Assembly: GCA_002110485.1 (NCBI GenBank)
Contig: MOWL01000050.1
Location: 239,419-303,418, forward strand
DNA from: Emergomyces orientalis
Lineage: Eukaryota > Ascomycota > Eurotiomycetes > Onygenales > Ajellomycetaceae
Length of the DNA stretch: 64,000 nucleotides
Direction of reading: 5' to 3'
Position numbers and translations under genes: made by a program. Positions 47,402-56,047 of this stretch are shown here, piece by piece. Under the pieces are notes generated by a model, which was given only the letters and a program-made list of their open reading frames with translations, was not told the origin of the DNA and made no database searches. The first letter of the stretch is position 1, and each line of letters begins with the position of its first letter.

Positions 47402-48457
47402 CTTGGCTAAGATTTAACAGAGAAGGCCAAAAAGTCAATTGCTGGTAGAATTCCCTGGAGGTTATTGGAAGAGTGTAGATTATCAATCAAGACGAGGAGC
47501 CAGATTGAGATTTTATAGCTTTATATGCTTTAATAGTCAGGCAACTCTCTTTTCTCCTCTCGCATGGGTTTCTCCTCTTTTCACTCCCATAATATTCCCG
47601 CATCTTCCAGAATTACATGGCATCGGCAAATGGCACCCATGTTTAGCAAGTAATATTGCCCACGTTTTGCGGGTTCAATGAATGAAATTAGAGACAAAAG
47701 GTTCCGCCAGAATCACTTTCGGCTTGATCCACGGGAAGACTGATATGGTGGCTGTGATGTGTAGTTCGATAGCTGAACATGTGCTCACCGGCTGACAGGA
47801 AATGAGGAGAGCAAATAAAATCCCTCAGCAAAAAGTCCAAACTGCACTGTCTACCTGAGCATCCGCACGGAGTGCTTCTGGAATGATTTATTGACACTTG
47901 AGAATCTTTGAGAAGGTCACCAGGAATAAAACATCTCCAATGAGATATTTTGGAATTGGCACGTGTGGTATGAGGTGAATGCCTGCCCTTGAAAGAGTTC
48001 GGCGTTTACCTTGCTCGCGTGGGTGGCGGCTGCTAAGCTTTATAAGCTTGGACCTTAGCTTTTGCAAAATAATTAGCGCATTTTTTGGGAAGGCAGAATT
48101 TGCATATGGGAGAGCTTGATCAATAGAACATAACTCTCCTCTTTGTGAGAAAATTTGACCTCCACTTTCAGAAAACAGTGTTAGTTAACAGCCGTCACAA
48201 TTCTGTCAACCCCCACCAGTCTGCTGGGCCAAATTAACTCTCTTGTACTCTCAAGGCGTAATTCAGTAAGAACTGGACTTTCATTTCAGCTCTTTCAAAT
48301 GGTGGTAAATAGTTGGAAAATTATTAGACGGTAAAAAAAGGCAAGAAAAAAAAACCGAAAAAAAGAAAGCAAAGAAAAGCAGAGAGGTGGATAAGAGCTA
48401 GAAATCCCATCTAGGTGTTTTGTGAGTTACGTAAATCCATGCCATGCTCTATTTAAG
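47402..48457. other. PHO89 upstream region
   Basis: About 1 kb between the PHO89 start and the stop of the downstream-located symporter gene on the same strand. Two E-box-like words of the kind bound by Pho4/NUC-1 are present (47661-47666 and 47960-47965). A-rich runs at 48335-48380 belong to the 3' flank of the neighbour. The open frame at 47688-47897 has no domain. Confidence 0.5.
47960..47965. promoter_or_regulatory. Candidate Pho4/NUC-1 site CACGTG
   Basis: CACGTG about 560 bp upstream of the PHO89 start codon, with a CACGTT at 47661-47666 nearer the gene. Fungal Pho4/NUC-1/PalcA-type bHLH activators bind CACGTG/T in phosphate-starvation promoters. Presence is seen; function is inferred, and CACGTG also occurs upstream of unrelated genes in this window. 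Confidence 0.35.
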
Positions 48458-50509
48458 TCATTTGTTCACCCGCCCCAGTGATTTCGCAAAGCCACGCTCG
48501 ACGTTATTGCCAACAATAACGTCTTGTTCGGTGACATCATCATCCCACACTTTCGGCTCATTCGCGACTGTTTCCTCAGTCCCCTCAGCTCTGCGATGTG
48601 GTGGGATAAAAACATTGTAATACCTTGGCATTACGAAACCCAATAGAATTGCAAGTAAACACAAATGTGCCAGAATAAAGCCTGCAATCATAAGTGGGTC
48701 GTATCGGAGGGTGTGGAATTCTGGATAAGCGAAGCTGAAGATTATAGCGAGGATAGGAGCGCTAACGTATCGAAGTAGCAGAGGCCAGAAGCGTGGGATT
48801 CTCCAGTTCCCCTTGCGACCGCTGACAACGAGGTTGAGATCGCGACGGAGTTGATTTCCCTGCTGAAGGTTAGATGTTTCAGTCGACGTATGTAAATATA
48901 CGGAATGGGATTTTCTTACCGAGTAGAAAGCTAAATACCAAAATCGCGCGAGGAAAATATTGTTGTGCCAAAAGCTAGCCGCATTGATGTCAGGTGTCTT
49001 GGCAAGGAGGACAGAGAGAATCGAACAAAGGATGTACAAGCCGAAGCCGGCTATTGCACCAGCTGAGGGATTCTCAAGGCCATGTGCGACAGCGATACCA
49101 ACAACCTGCCCGCCGAAGTAACCCATGTTGTATATGATGAAACCCGGCAATCCTGTCTGGGCTGTGACATCTGTCCAACGATACATAACTGTGGCGCTAA
49201 CAAGCTCCGACCACACGACAAAAATCAAGGCCACATTGTTAATCCACTTGTCTATTCCACTAAGGAGGTAGAAACCAAACTCGGTACAATAAGGAAGACA
49301 CAGGAGGAATGATAGTAGGGTTAAAAATGTAACAATCACAGGACGGGAATACTTCAGTCCTGCGTCAACGGCCAGCGTCGCGCATGCATCCAGCATGACA
49401 AAAGCAGAACTAAAACCCAGGACGACAAGAGTAAAAAACAAGAGGACAGCCCAGAAATTGGCGCCGGGCATGTGAAGTACAGCCTCAGGGAGGGTGAGGA
49501 ATCCCACAACAAAGGCGCCCAACTCCTCGTCCTTATCTGGCCAACGCCGCAGATAACCGACGACTCCGAAGATGGCGAATGCCGCAATATTCTCAAAAAG
49601 AACATTACTGCCGCAGATGAGAATTGCATCCATTACAGCATTGGAGTACTTTGCATTATAAGAGGCATATGAGGTGAAATAACCGAATCCAATACCAGTA
49701 GAAAAGAAGACTTGCCCGACGGCTGTTTGCCATACTTTTGGTGTTGCTAGCTGGCCGCCTCTCCATGTAGCCCAAAGGAGTTTAATACCTTCATTGGCAT
49801 TCTCAAGGGAGCAAGAACGGCCAACTAGAATGATAGTGGTGACAATCGGGAGTCCCATTGTCCAGTAGACAACACGACCAGTCAGACCCACTCCACGGAA
49901 GATCGACACCCAAACTAGGAACCAGATAAAAGCACTCCACCCAACTGTCTCACCGATGACACGAATTCCAGGATATTGAGTATAGGTGGCAACTGCTCGA
50001 TTCCCAACTGTTAGACTGCCAACGATTGGGTCAACATTCTGAACAACATCCCGATTATAAAACTCATCAATTTTCCCTTCCCAAGGTAGGGGACTGATGA
50101 AGGAGTTGCGAAAATAGTTCATGATCCAAGCCAGGTTGACCGTGAAGTATTGTGTGACCAAGAAACTGACAATGATGGGGCCCAAGCCCACGCCTTTAAG
50201 TCGTTTATGGATGTTGTTGAAAGCTATGACACTTCCACCACGGTAGGCCTGGCCGATAGAGATTTCGAGAATGAGGGCGGGGATGGCAACGACAATAACC
50301 GCAATCAGGTAGGGAATGAACCACTGAACACCGTAGTTGTTGTACACCACCGAGGGGTAGCGTAGCAGGTTCCCCTGACCAGCGCAACCACCCATGGCAG
50401 CCAGAAGGAAGGCAGCGCGTGAGGGCCATTGATCGCGACCATCCGCAGATTTTCCTGGAGGGGGAGCGATCCAGGCGACAGCCTTCCTGAGATATTGGAC
50501 CACGGCCAT
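48458..50509 (-). CDS. Sodium:neurotransmitter symporter (SNF/SLC6) family transporter
   Basis: Best read as exons 50509..48920 and 48862..48458 with a 57-bp intron (GTAAGA, branch CTAAC, CTTCAG), giving 664 aa. The intron is a multiple of three with no stop, so the unspliced frame of 683 aa is also open. The SNF signature is at the N-terminus: WPSRAAFLLAAMGGCAGQGN then LLRYP, with the unwound TM1 glycine/asparagine region that binds Na+. About twelve hydrophobic helices follow, including TVNLAWIMNYF (TM3), GQVFFSTGIGFGYFTSYASY (TM6) and FSSAFVMLDACATLA (TM8). The family co-transports amino acids or related solutes with sodium at the plasma membrane; fungal substrates are largely unknown. The N-terminal extension is short and the acidic C-terminus (EPKVWDDDVTEQD) is cytoplasmic. 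Confidence 0.88.
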   Translation of the reverse strand: MAVVQYLRKAVAWIAPPPGKSADGRDQWPSRAAFLLAAMGGCAGQGNLLRYPSVVYNNYGVQWFIPYLIAVIVVAIPALILEISIGQAYRGGSVIAFNNIHKRLKGVGLGPIIVSFLVTQYFTVNLAWIMNYFRNSFISPLPWEGKIDEFYNRDVVQNVDPIVGSLTVGNRAVATYTQYPGIRVIGETVGWSAFIWFLVWVSIFRGVGLTGRVVYWTMGLPIVTTIILVGRSCSLENANEGIKLLWATWRGGQLATPKVWQTAVGQVFFSTGIGFGYFTSYASYNAKYSNAVMDAILICGSNVLFENIAAFAIFGVVGYLRRWPDKDEELGAFVVGFLTLPEAVLHMPGANFWAVLLFFTLVVLGFSSAFVMLDACATLAVDAGLKYSRPVIVTFLTLLSFLLCLPYCTEFGFYLLSGIDKWINNVALIFVVWSELVSATVMYRWTDVTAQTGLPGFIIYNMGYFGGQVVGIAVAHGLENPSAGAIAGFGLYILCSILSVLLAKTPDINAASFWHNNIFLARFWYLAFYSVRKSHSVYLHTSTETSNLQQGNQLRRDLNLVVSGRKGNWRIPRFWPLLLRYVSAPILAIIFSFAYPEFHTLRYDPLMIAGFILAHLCLLAILLGFVMPRYYNVFIPPHRRAEGTEETVANEPKVWDDDVTEQDVIVGNNVERGFAKSLGRVNK

Positions 50510-51365
50510 GATGGGCTTAGGTTGTAGCGAAAATAACGGGCAGTGTCGAGAGGTTTTAACGACCTCATGAGGGCAGAATCACACAAAACAGAAAGAGATG
50601 ACGAAAAGTGGGAGAGAAGCGAAGGGGGAAGACAGATGATAAGCGAAGAGATTCTTAGGAACGGGCGTCAAGGCAAGACAGCTGCGAGCAGCGGCAAAAC
50701 CGAATATCGTAGTTGTGGGAACTGGCGACGAACATGACGAATGAGAGAACATGAACAGCGAGGTTGTCACAAATGACGTCTGTGCCAAGAGGGCGTAATT
50801 CTTCTTCCCTGCAATCTCCCTTGAGCTTTCGGGCGCTGAGTGCTAGAAACCCCACGAGGCCCCGCTGCCAAGAGCGGAGTGGCACCGCGGAGTGGCTGCA
50901 GAGCAGCGCAGGGGTATGGTTGGGGTGGCTTGGCGGATCCGGCTCTTTTCGTAGCGTGGAAAAATTTCAGCCTTGCTGTTGATTTGATGCGGCCGGACAA
51001 ATTGTGGGTTAAAGGTGCAGTGTGTATGGTGTGAGAGCAATAATAATAGGCGGATTTTGCAACACCTTCTCACACGAAATCTCCACTCTGCTTAACAAGC
51101 CCTTTTTTGCCTAGTTACCAAGTACAAAGTGAATCTTAATAATCTGAGAGAGAGGTTAAACGTGGTTGATTAGTTATGAGAGCTAAACTAACTAGCTAAG
51201 ATATTGTTGAGCGTTAGCAGCCGCAGCGGCCGCCCAGCGGCGTGCACATTTTATTACGTATATAGATAGCTAGCTTCCTCCCACTCAATACAGAAGGATA
51301 ACCATCCCACAGATATATGATGTGTGGGTCACGTGGTAGGGTTAGTGAAGTGTTGGAGTATAATA
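50510..51365. other. Intergenic, boundary between unique and repeat DNA
   Basis: Upstream flank of the SNF gene, then AT-richer DNA leading to the copia LTR. Many overlapping open frames on both strands at 50543-51073 show no domain; the sequence there is GC-balanced and may be promoter or leader. From 51170 on, words such as AGCTAGCTA and TAGGGTTAG occur. No gene is supported. Confidence 0.45.
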
Positions 51366-51788
51366 TGTTAGGTAATACTAGGGCTACCCTAGTCACATGC
51401 CCCACACACATATATATATTTTAGCTAGCTAGGTAGTGTAATGGCGTAGTGAATATAGTATGTATATTCTAGCCGTGAAGGGATTGGAACAGTGTGAGGA
51501 GATAGATACGCGAAATTGTATTGATAGATTCAAATGTATATATAGAATAGAAAATGAACTGTTTGCTAACCTTCTTCATGAAGAGGAAGTCTAGATAATG
51601 AATATATATGACTGCACTCTCTAGTGCAATCACGTGCGCAGCTGCTTGGCATGGTGCGCACCCCTTTTCGATCGGGCGGTTGTATTTCATAGAGTGCATC
51701 CAGCCTATCATATTGAACTACCTAGCTAGCTAAAATATATATATGTGTGTGGGGCATGTGACTAGGGTAGCCCTAGTATTACCTAACA
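51366..51788 (-). repeat. Copia LTR (423 bp) with 72-bp inverted termini
   Basis: On the minus strand it begins TGTTAGG and ends CCTAACA. The first and last 72 bases (51366-51437 and 51717-51788) are perfect inverted copies, and the match stops exactly at the proposed LTR ends. A polypurine tract abuts the 51788 end. Ordinary LTRs have inverted ends of only a few bases. Confidence 0.8.
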
Positions 51789-51883
51789 CCCCCCTGCTAG
51801 GGCGCCCCCGGAGCACGCACACAGGCCTCCCCAACGCACAAGAATGAATATAGCAGCTAAGTACAAAACTTTTAATCAAAATA

Positions 51884-52240
51884 TCAACCAGATCGCCTTG
51901 AATTGTATAGCTCAAGATTGACCACAAAAGTGTTGAATGTGGGCTTAGGCAGTGGCTTTGTAAAACCGTCCGCCTTATTCTCTGTTGAACTAACATGGCA
52001 AAGATGAAGCTCTTTCTTAGCTACAAGATCATGCAGTATATGATAGTGAACTTCAATATGTCTTGAATACTTAGTTAGAGACTCATCATGAGCAAGATCA
52101 ATGGCACTTTTATTATCAATATGCAGATTATTGAAAAGAATATATCTCTTCATATTCTCTAGCAGTCTCACATCATGCAGCATATTCTTCAACCAGATCA
52201 GCTCACACACGGCTTCACTAGCAGCAATATATTCTTGGTC
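51884..52240 (-). pseudogene. Ty1/copia RNase H C-terminal fragment
   Basis: Reads QEYIAASEAVCELIWLKN, then HIDNKSAIDLAHDE, RHIEVHYHILHDLVAKKEL, STENKADGFTKPLPK and the stop at 51884. These are the hallmark C-terminal RNase H blocks of copia polyproteins (EYIA, DN-SA, KH-EV-YH and ADI-TK in other members). The frame continues upstream to 52300, but those residues are unrelated to copia. RT, integrase and gag are missing, so this is a dead 3' remnant. Confidence 0.85.
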
Positions 52241-52324
52241 AAATGAATATAGAAGTAATTCTAAAGATATGCAAAAGAATTCAATTAAAATATAAGACAA
52301 AGATATATCTGAGCTGAGTTCCTG

Positions 52325-52672
52325 TGAAGTGGAATAAGGGGTTGTGCGCTTTTGGCGGCACGTGGGCAGGAGCAGCGGGATCGTAAGGAGGTTGGTAAGT
52401 TCGCCGTGTATACAATATTCTATTCAACGAGCTATCCAAATAGCAATACAAAAGAACACGTAGGAGATTCAAATATAGAAGAAGAACAAGCAATCAATCA
52501 CATATCAAATCACACAATCAAAAAGGAGCAATCTCACTGCTCTGCGTACAATCAATCTTCGCCGAATCCACACGTGTGTCAAAGGATAATGGGAATATGA
52601 GGCAGCCATGCCAAACAAATATATGAGGCGGTCTCGGCGAAAAGTAATACCACGCCGAGATTCCCCACCACA
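52325..52672 (-). repeat. Gypsy 3' LTR
   Basis: 348-bp direct repeat of 62704-63051, TG...CA ends on the element strand. It sits downstream of the polypurine tract. An 82-codon plus-strand frame inside it occurs identically in the other LTR and is not a gene. Confidence 0.95.
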
Positions 52673-52685
52673 CATCTCCCCCCCC
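52673..52685 (-). other. Polypurine tract of gypsy element
   Basis: AGGGGGGGAGATG on the element strand, ending exactly where the 3' LTR starts (TGTGGTGGGG). This is the expected position for plus-strand priming. The DNA from here to the end of the third ORF at 52997 is A-rich on the plus strand and holds no gene. Confidence 0.75.
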
Positions 52686-52996
52686 TATAGCTTGCCGACC
52701 CGGCAAGTAAGAATGCGATCCGAATGAATGAAAACAAGGAATTGCAGGAAAGAATCAATCAAGAATCAAGAAAATGAAAGACAATCAATAAAAGAATATA
52801 GAAAAGAGAAAGAAAAAGTGAACAGCAGAGAAAAGAAAGACAAGCAAGAACAAGAGAAAACAGGGAAACAAGTAAGCAGAATGTGATCAACACAGCGACA
52901 GTGGCAAGATGCGGCAAATTGGCAACAGCGCGATCGTGATTGGTCAATCTTTTGACGGCCCGGGGCCGGGAAAACATGATTGGCTGATGGCTGCGG

Positions 52997-55627
52997 CTAT
53001 TCGGCGGGCGCATTCTCGCGGCCATGCACCGGAATCTGCATAGCCTCGCCCTCGGCGACAGCGCGATCTCCCTCAATTGAGGCGAGGGGGATGTTCCTCT
53101 TCAGACAATAGAAACAGCTACGTTCTCCAAATAATTCCTCCTCTGTAGCCATCATGATCTCGAAACACCGGATCCCTTCGGTGACCGCTCTCTTGCGCCA
53201 CTCCTCAATGTATTCTTGCGGCGAACTGCCCTTGCCGTTGAAGAGAATATCTTGCTCGTGCCTGACCATAGGGTCATCCCACTTCCGTCGACCCACCAGA
53301 GCATCCGAAATCGCTCCAAGACCCGTGACTGGAACAGCAGCAGGGTACCGATATGGAATACTTCCATATAATACCGAAAGGCCAGAGGGTGTTGACGGCC
53401 CGGCAACCAAATCGCGATGTGCTCGGGAGAGCTGCTCCCACGATCCGCTTTCAGGGACTTCAAGAGAGTGCCCGTCATCCTGAATTCCAACATACCACGG
53501 CAGCATTGTCTTGCGTTCCTTAGTAGCAGGCCCGGTGCTTCCATGAGGAAGATGCGGCATGGTTATTCGAGCATCGCCTTGCTTGCATGGGACAGTCGTC
53601 CACTGCGTTCTGAAGTCGTTGAGATCCTTGTTGGTGAGCATCTCAGATGTCACCTCTTGAACAATTCCACCATTCGGGAGATTGCGAGCACGCAGACGTC
53701 TGTTCCATTCTTGAATATTTTGATGCATTCCCGGGACTATGGTGGTGCAATTCCTCCCATCTTCGTCGCTGAAAGAGACTGATCCCTGAATCATATTCGC
53801 TCCATGATTTTCCTCCGCCAGGCGTTTAATATTGACATCAATATGGCGGAAGTAAGTGCTATCCCCAGACAAGGCGTATTTTGCATAATAGGGATAGGAA
53901 ATCAGGTGCGTGCGATGATCGGGGCGGAGAGCAACATACCACACATAATACAGTGGATCTTGACGGACGATCTGTTGAACAATCCCGTGCAACATTGTTC
54001 GGAGCCACCCCCAGGTCTTCTTATCTTTTCGCTGATGGAACCTGTACATGCTCCATTCGACTGTGGCAACCTTCGCCAGGGTGTTGTAATTATTGTTGAC
54101 CCCTGCCGCCTTCATCGCGTTCATCCATCTAAATATTGGCAGGATGACGGAACCATCCTTCTTCCATTGCTGAAAAGCTGCACTGGAATTGAAATCAAGA
54201 AAAGCAAGTCGGGCCAGTGTTTGTTCCCAATTTGATGATGTAACCGGCGGTAGGCGATTATGGCGCATTCGATATACCTGTAGCATATCTTCGGGGCGAG
54301 GAGGTCGGCGATCAAGGCGGAAGAAATGATATGTGTCATCAGCAGCTCGCATCCGCCCAAGATTCTGGCGATTATTCACCACAAGCCCGATTCTCTTTAT
54401 CAGCCCCGCATGGTCAAGATCGCGTGTAAGGAGTCCAATCTTGCTGCCGAGATTTACTGAATGCAGATAGCATATAGTCAAGCCTTGTCGCGGAAGCCTG
54501 GCTATCTTGTCCAGAAGATGCACCAGCTGACATTCTTCTATCTTCTTTGCATCTCTAAGCTGCGCTTTCACATCCACAGGGACATAGGGAGAACACCGGC
54601 ATCCTCTGTTCACTGTTGTATGCTGCTTGTCAGTTGCCTCTACCAAAGCAGGGCTATCTTGATCAACCCCCATATTCTCAAATTCCGCAACTTGGTCAGG
54701 GCTGAGAAGTTCAGCAAGATGGGTGTCTGACAAGGCTGCAGACAGGCTGCTGACGTCCGAAAGCAAGGATTGGCCGGAGACGCGGCGAGAAGTACGCACA
54801 GGAGGACTATGTATAGAACCTTGAGGAGATCCAAGCGAGGGTGCACTGGGGCGTATCACGTTCAACACACGGGGAGAAGGTAGAGGAGACTGGCCAGTCA
54901 TATGTTGATCGGGAGGGGATAGGACACGTTCTTGAGGCTGGGGTGAAGCAACTGTCATAGAATCTTCAGTGAGAATTCCGCCAGGACCAAAGATAAGACC
55001 TGCAGCTTGAAGATTTCCTTGTGTGATCTCTTGGCCAATAAAATTGGAATCGGCCGCTGCTTCGATATCTGCCAACATGATCGTCTTATATCGCTTAACT
55101 CCTCGTCGAGGTGGCTGAGTGATGCGAGCCCACATTGCTTGATTGATCCGGCCGATTGCAGAAGCATATTCGTGATGTAGGGCCAGGGTTTGACAGGCGC
55201 GTTGCATCCGCTCTGAAGTCATGATATGCCAGAACGAATCCACGCGAACTTTTCCCCACATCCTGGTGCATGTAGTATATGCTATGGCGCAGCGATCGCG
55301 CCGTTCAGCTACCTGAGCAGCAACTCGTTGAAGCTCCGCCGTCTGGTTATCAAATGCTTGCTGGGCCACCACCTGGCGCCAGGATCCATCATTTCTCATC
55401 CACTCATAGAATGCGGCAACCTCATCTTGAGCCGCCTCATGGCGCCCCATGAGTAGATTACCGATCTCACATTGTGCTTGGTAGCGAACCTGCGGATTCT
55501 GACCCAGAGAATTGACATAAGCTTGCAGCTCCATCGCCGTATGAAAAACATGGTTATCATATGTCACAAGAGCGAGCTGGCTCGCTGGTCTCGGTACCAG
55601 AGTGTGTTGGCTAGAGGGGTTCGACAT
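52997..55627 (-). CDS. Retrotransposon third ORF, unknown 876-aa protein with HxD...H pattern
   Basis: ATG at 55627 (MSNPSSQHT), stop at 52997, wholly inside the gypsy element between pol and the 3' LTR, same strand. It has no signal peptide or membrane helix and no envelope features. Residues about 60-170 look helical with Gln/Ala/Arg-rich stretches. A Ser/Pro-rich linker covers about 230-290. The conserved-looking core lies around residues 420-700: SYPYYAKYALSGDSTYFRHI, with His595 and Asp597 (HID), then NMIQGSVSFSDEDGRNCTTI and His635 (PGMH), with arginines 8-9 residues later. HxD...H followed by Arg is the metal and 2-oxoglutarate pattern of double-stranded beta-helix dioxygenases, but the 38-residue gap is short for them. 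I recall similar text in basidiomycete hypothetical proteins. A C-terminal CFYC is present. Function unknown. Confidence 0.75.
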   Translation of the reverse strand: MSNPSSQHTLVPRPASQLALVTYDNHVFHTAMELQAYVNSLGQNPQVRYQAQCEIGNLLMGRHEAAQDEVAAFYEWMRNDGSWRQVVAQQAFDNQTAELQRVAAQVAERRDRCAIAYTTCTRMWGKVRVDSFWHIMTSERMQRACQTLALHHEYASAIGRINQAMWARITQPPRRGVKRYKTIMLADIEAAADSNFIGQEITQGNLQAAGLIFGPGGILTEDSMTVASPQPQERVLSPPDQHMTGQSPLPSPRVLNVIRPSAPSLGSPQGSIHSPPVRTSRRVSGQSLLSDVSSLSAALSDTHLAELLSPDQVAEFENMGVDQDSPALVEATDKQHTTVNRGCRCSPYVPVDVKAQLRDAKKIEECQLVHLLDKIARLPRQGLTICYLHSVNLGSKIGLLTRDLDHAGLIKRIGLVVNNRQNLGRMRAADDTYHFFRLDRRPPRPEDMLQVYRMRHNRLPPVTSSNWEQTLARLAFLDFNSSAAFQQWKKDGSVILPIFRWMNAMKAAGVNNNYNTLAKVATVEWSMYRFHQRKDKKTWGWLRTMLHGIVQQIVRQDPLYYVWYVALRPDHRTHLISYPYYAKYALSGDSTYFRHIDVNIKRLAEENHGANMIQGSVSFSDEDGRNCTTIVPGMHQNIQEWNRRLRARNLPNGGIVQEVTSEMLTNKDLNDFRTQWTTVPCKQGDARITMPHLPHGSTGPATKERKTMLPWYVGIQDDGHSLEVPESGSWEQLSRAHRDLVAGPSTPSGLSVLYGSIPYRYPAAVPVTGLGAISDALVGRRKWDDPMVRHEQDILFNGKGSSPQEYIEEWRKRAVTEGIRCFEIMMATEEELFGERSCFYCLKRNIPLASIEGDRAVAEGEAMQIPVHGRENAPAE

Positions 55628-56047
55628 CTTTGTAATGAAATAAGGAAATATAGGGAAAAATCAATGAATTAAAAATAGAAAAAGAGACTTGAATGCCAAT
55701 TTGAAAAAGAAAAATGATTATCTGGGCAGAGCAGGTCAATAATATAATACTTCCTCAAGGTGAATTTTGGAAGATAATGTGAAAAGCAGTCAACATGCAG
55801 CAAGGGTGACAGCAGTTCATAAAATTCACTGCCAGCTTCAATCTGACCCAGAGAATTGAATATCAAAGAGAAAGTAAACAAAACAAAGAAAAGACAATAT
55901 CAAGAGATTAAAATTAGAAGGAACTGATATGATGCATGAAAAACATGCAAGAAAGAAGCAGAATCATGAAAAATAGAGACTAAGAAAACAGCAACTTGAA
56001 TGAAGAAAACAACAACAAGGAAATCATTATACAAAGAAAAACAGCAG
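55628..56047. other. Spacer between pol and third ORF inside gypsy element
   Basis: 420 bp, AT-rich on both strands, with no open frame in the element direction that links pol to the third ORF. It could hold a subgenomic promoter or splice acceptor for the third ORF; none can be named. Confidence 0.4.

Larger units (their letters stand above)
51366..52240 (-). mobile_element. Truncated Ty1/copia retrotransposon 3' end
   Basis: Minus-strand order: the C-terminal RNase H part of a copia polyprotein (52240 down to 51884), about 95 bases of leader, a polypurine tract (AGCAGGGGGG next to 51788), then a 3' LTR at 51788..51366. Everything upstream of the RNase H remnant is absent, and 85 bases of non-copia sequence separate it from the gypsy LTR at 52325. 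No target-site duplication can be checked because the 5' LTR is missing. Confidence 0.8.

Noticed and set aside
51366..51788. Alternative reading as a foldback or MITE DNA transposon with 72-bp TIRs
   Set aside because: No target-site duplication at the ends, while a polypurine tract and copia RNase H lie on the expected side; LTR is the better call.
52352..52600. 82-codon frame repeated at 62731-62979
   Set aside because: Lies inside the two LTRs and is identical only because the LTRs are identical; antisense to the element and low complexity.
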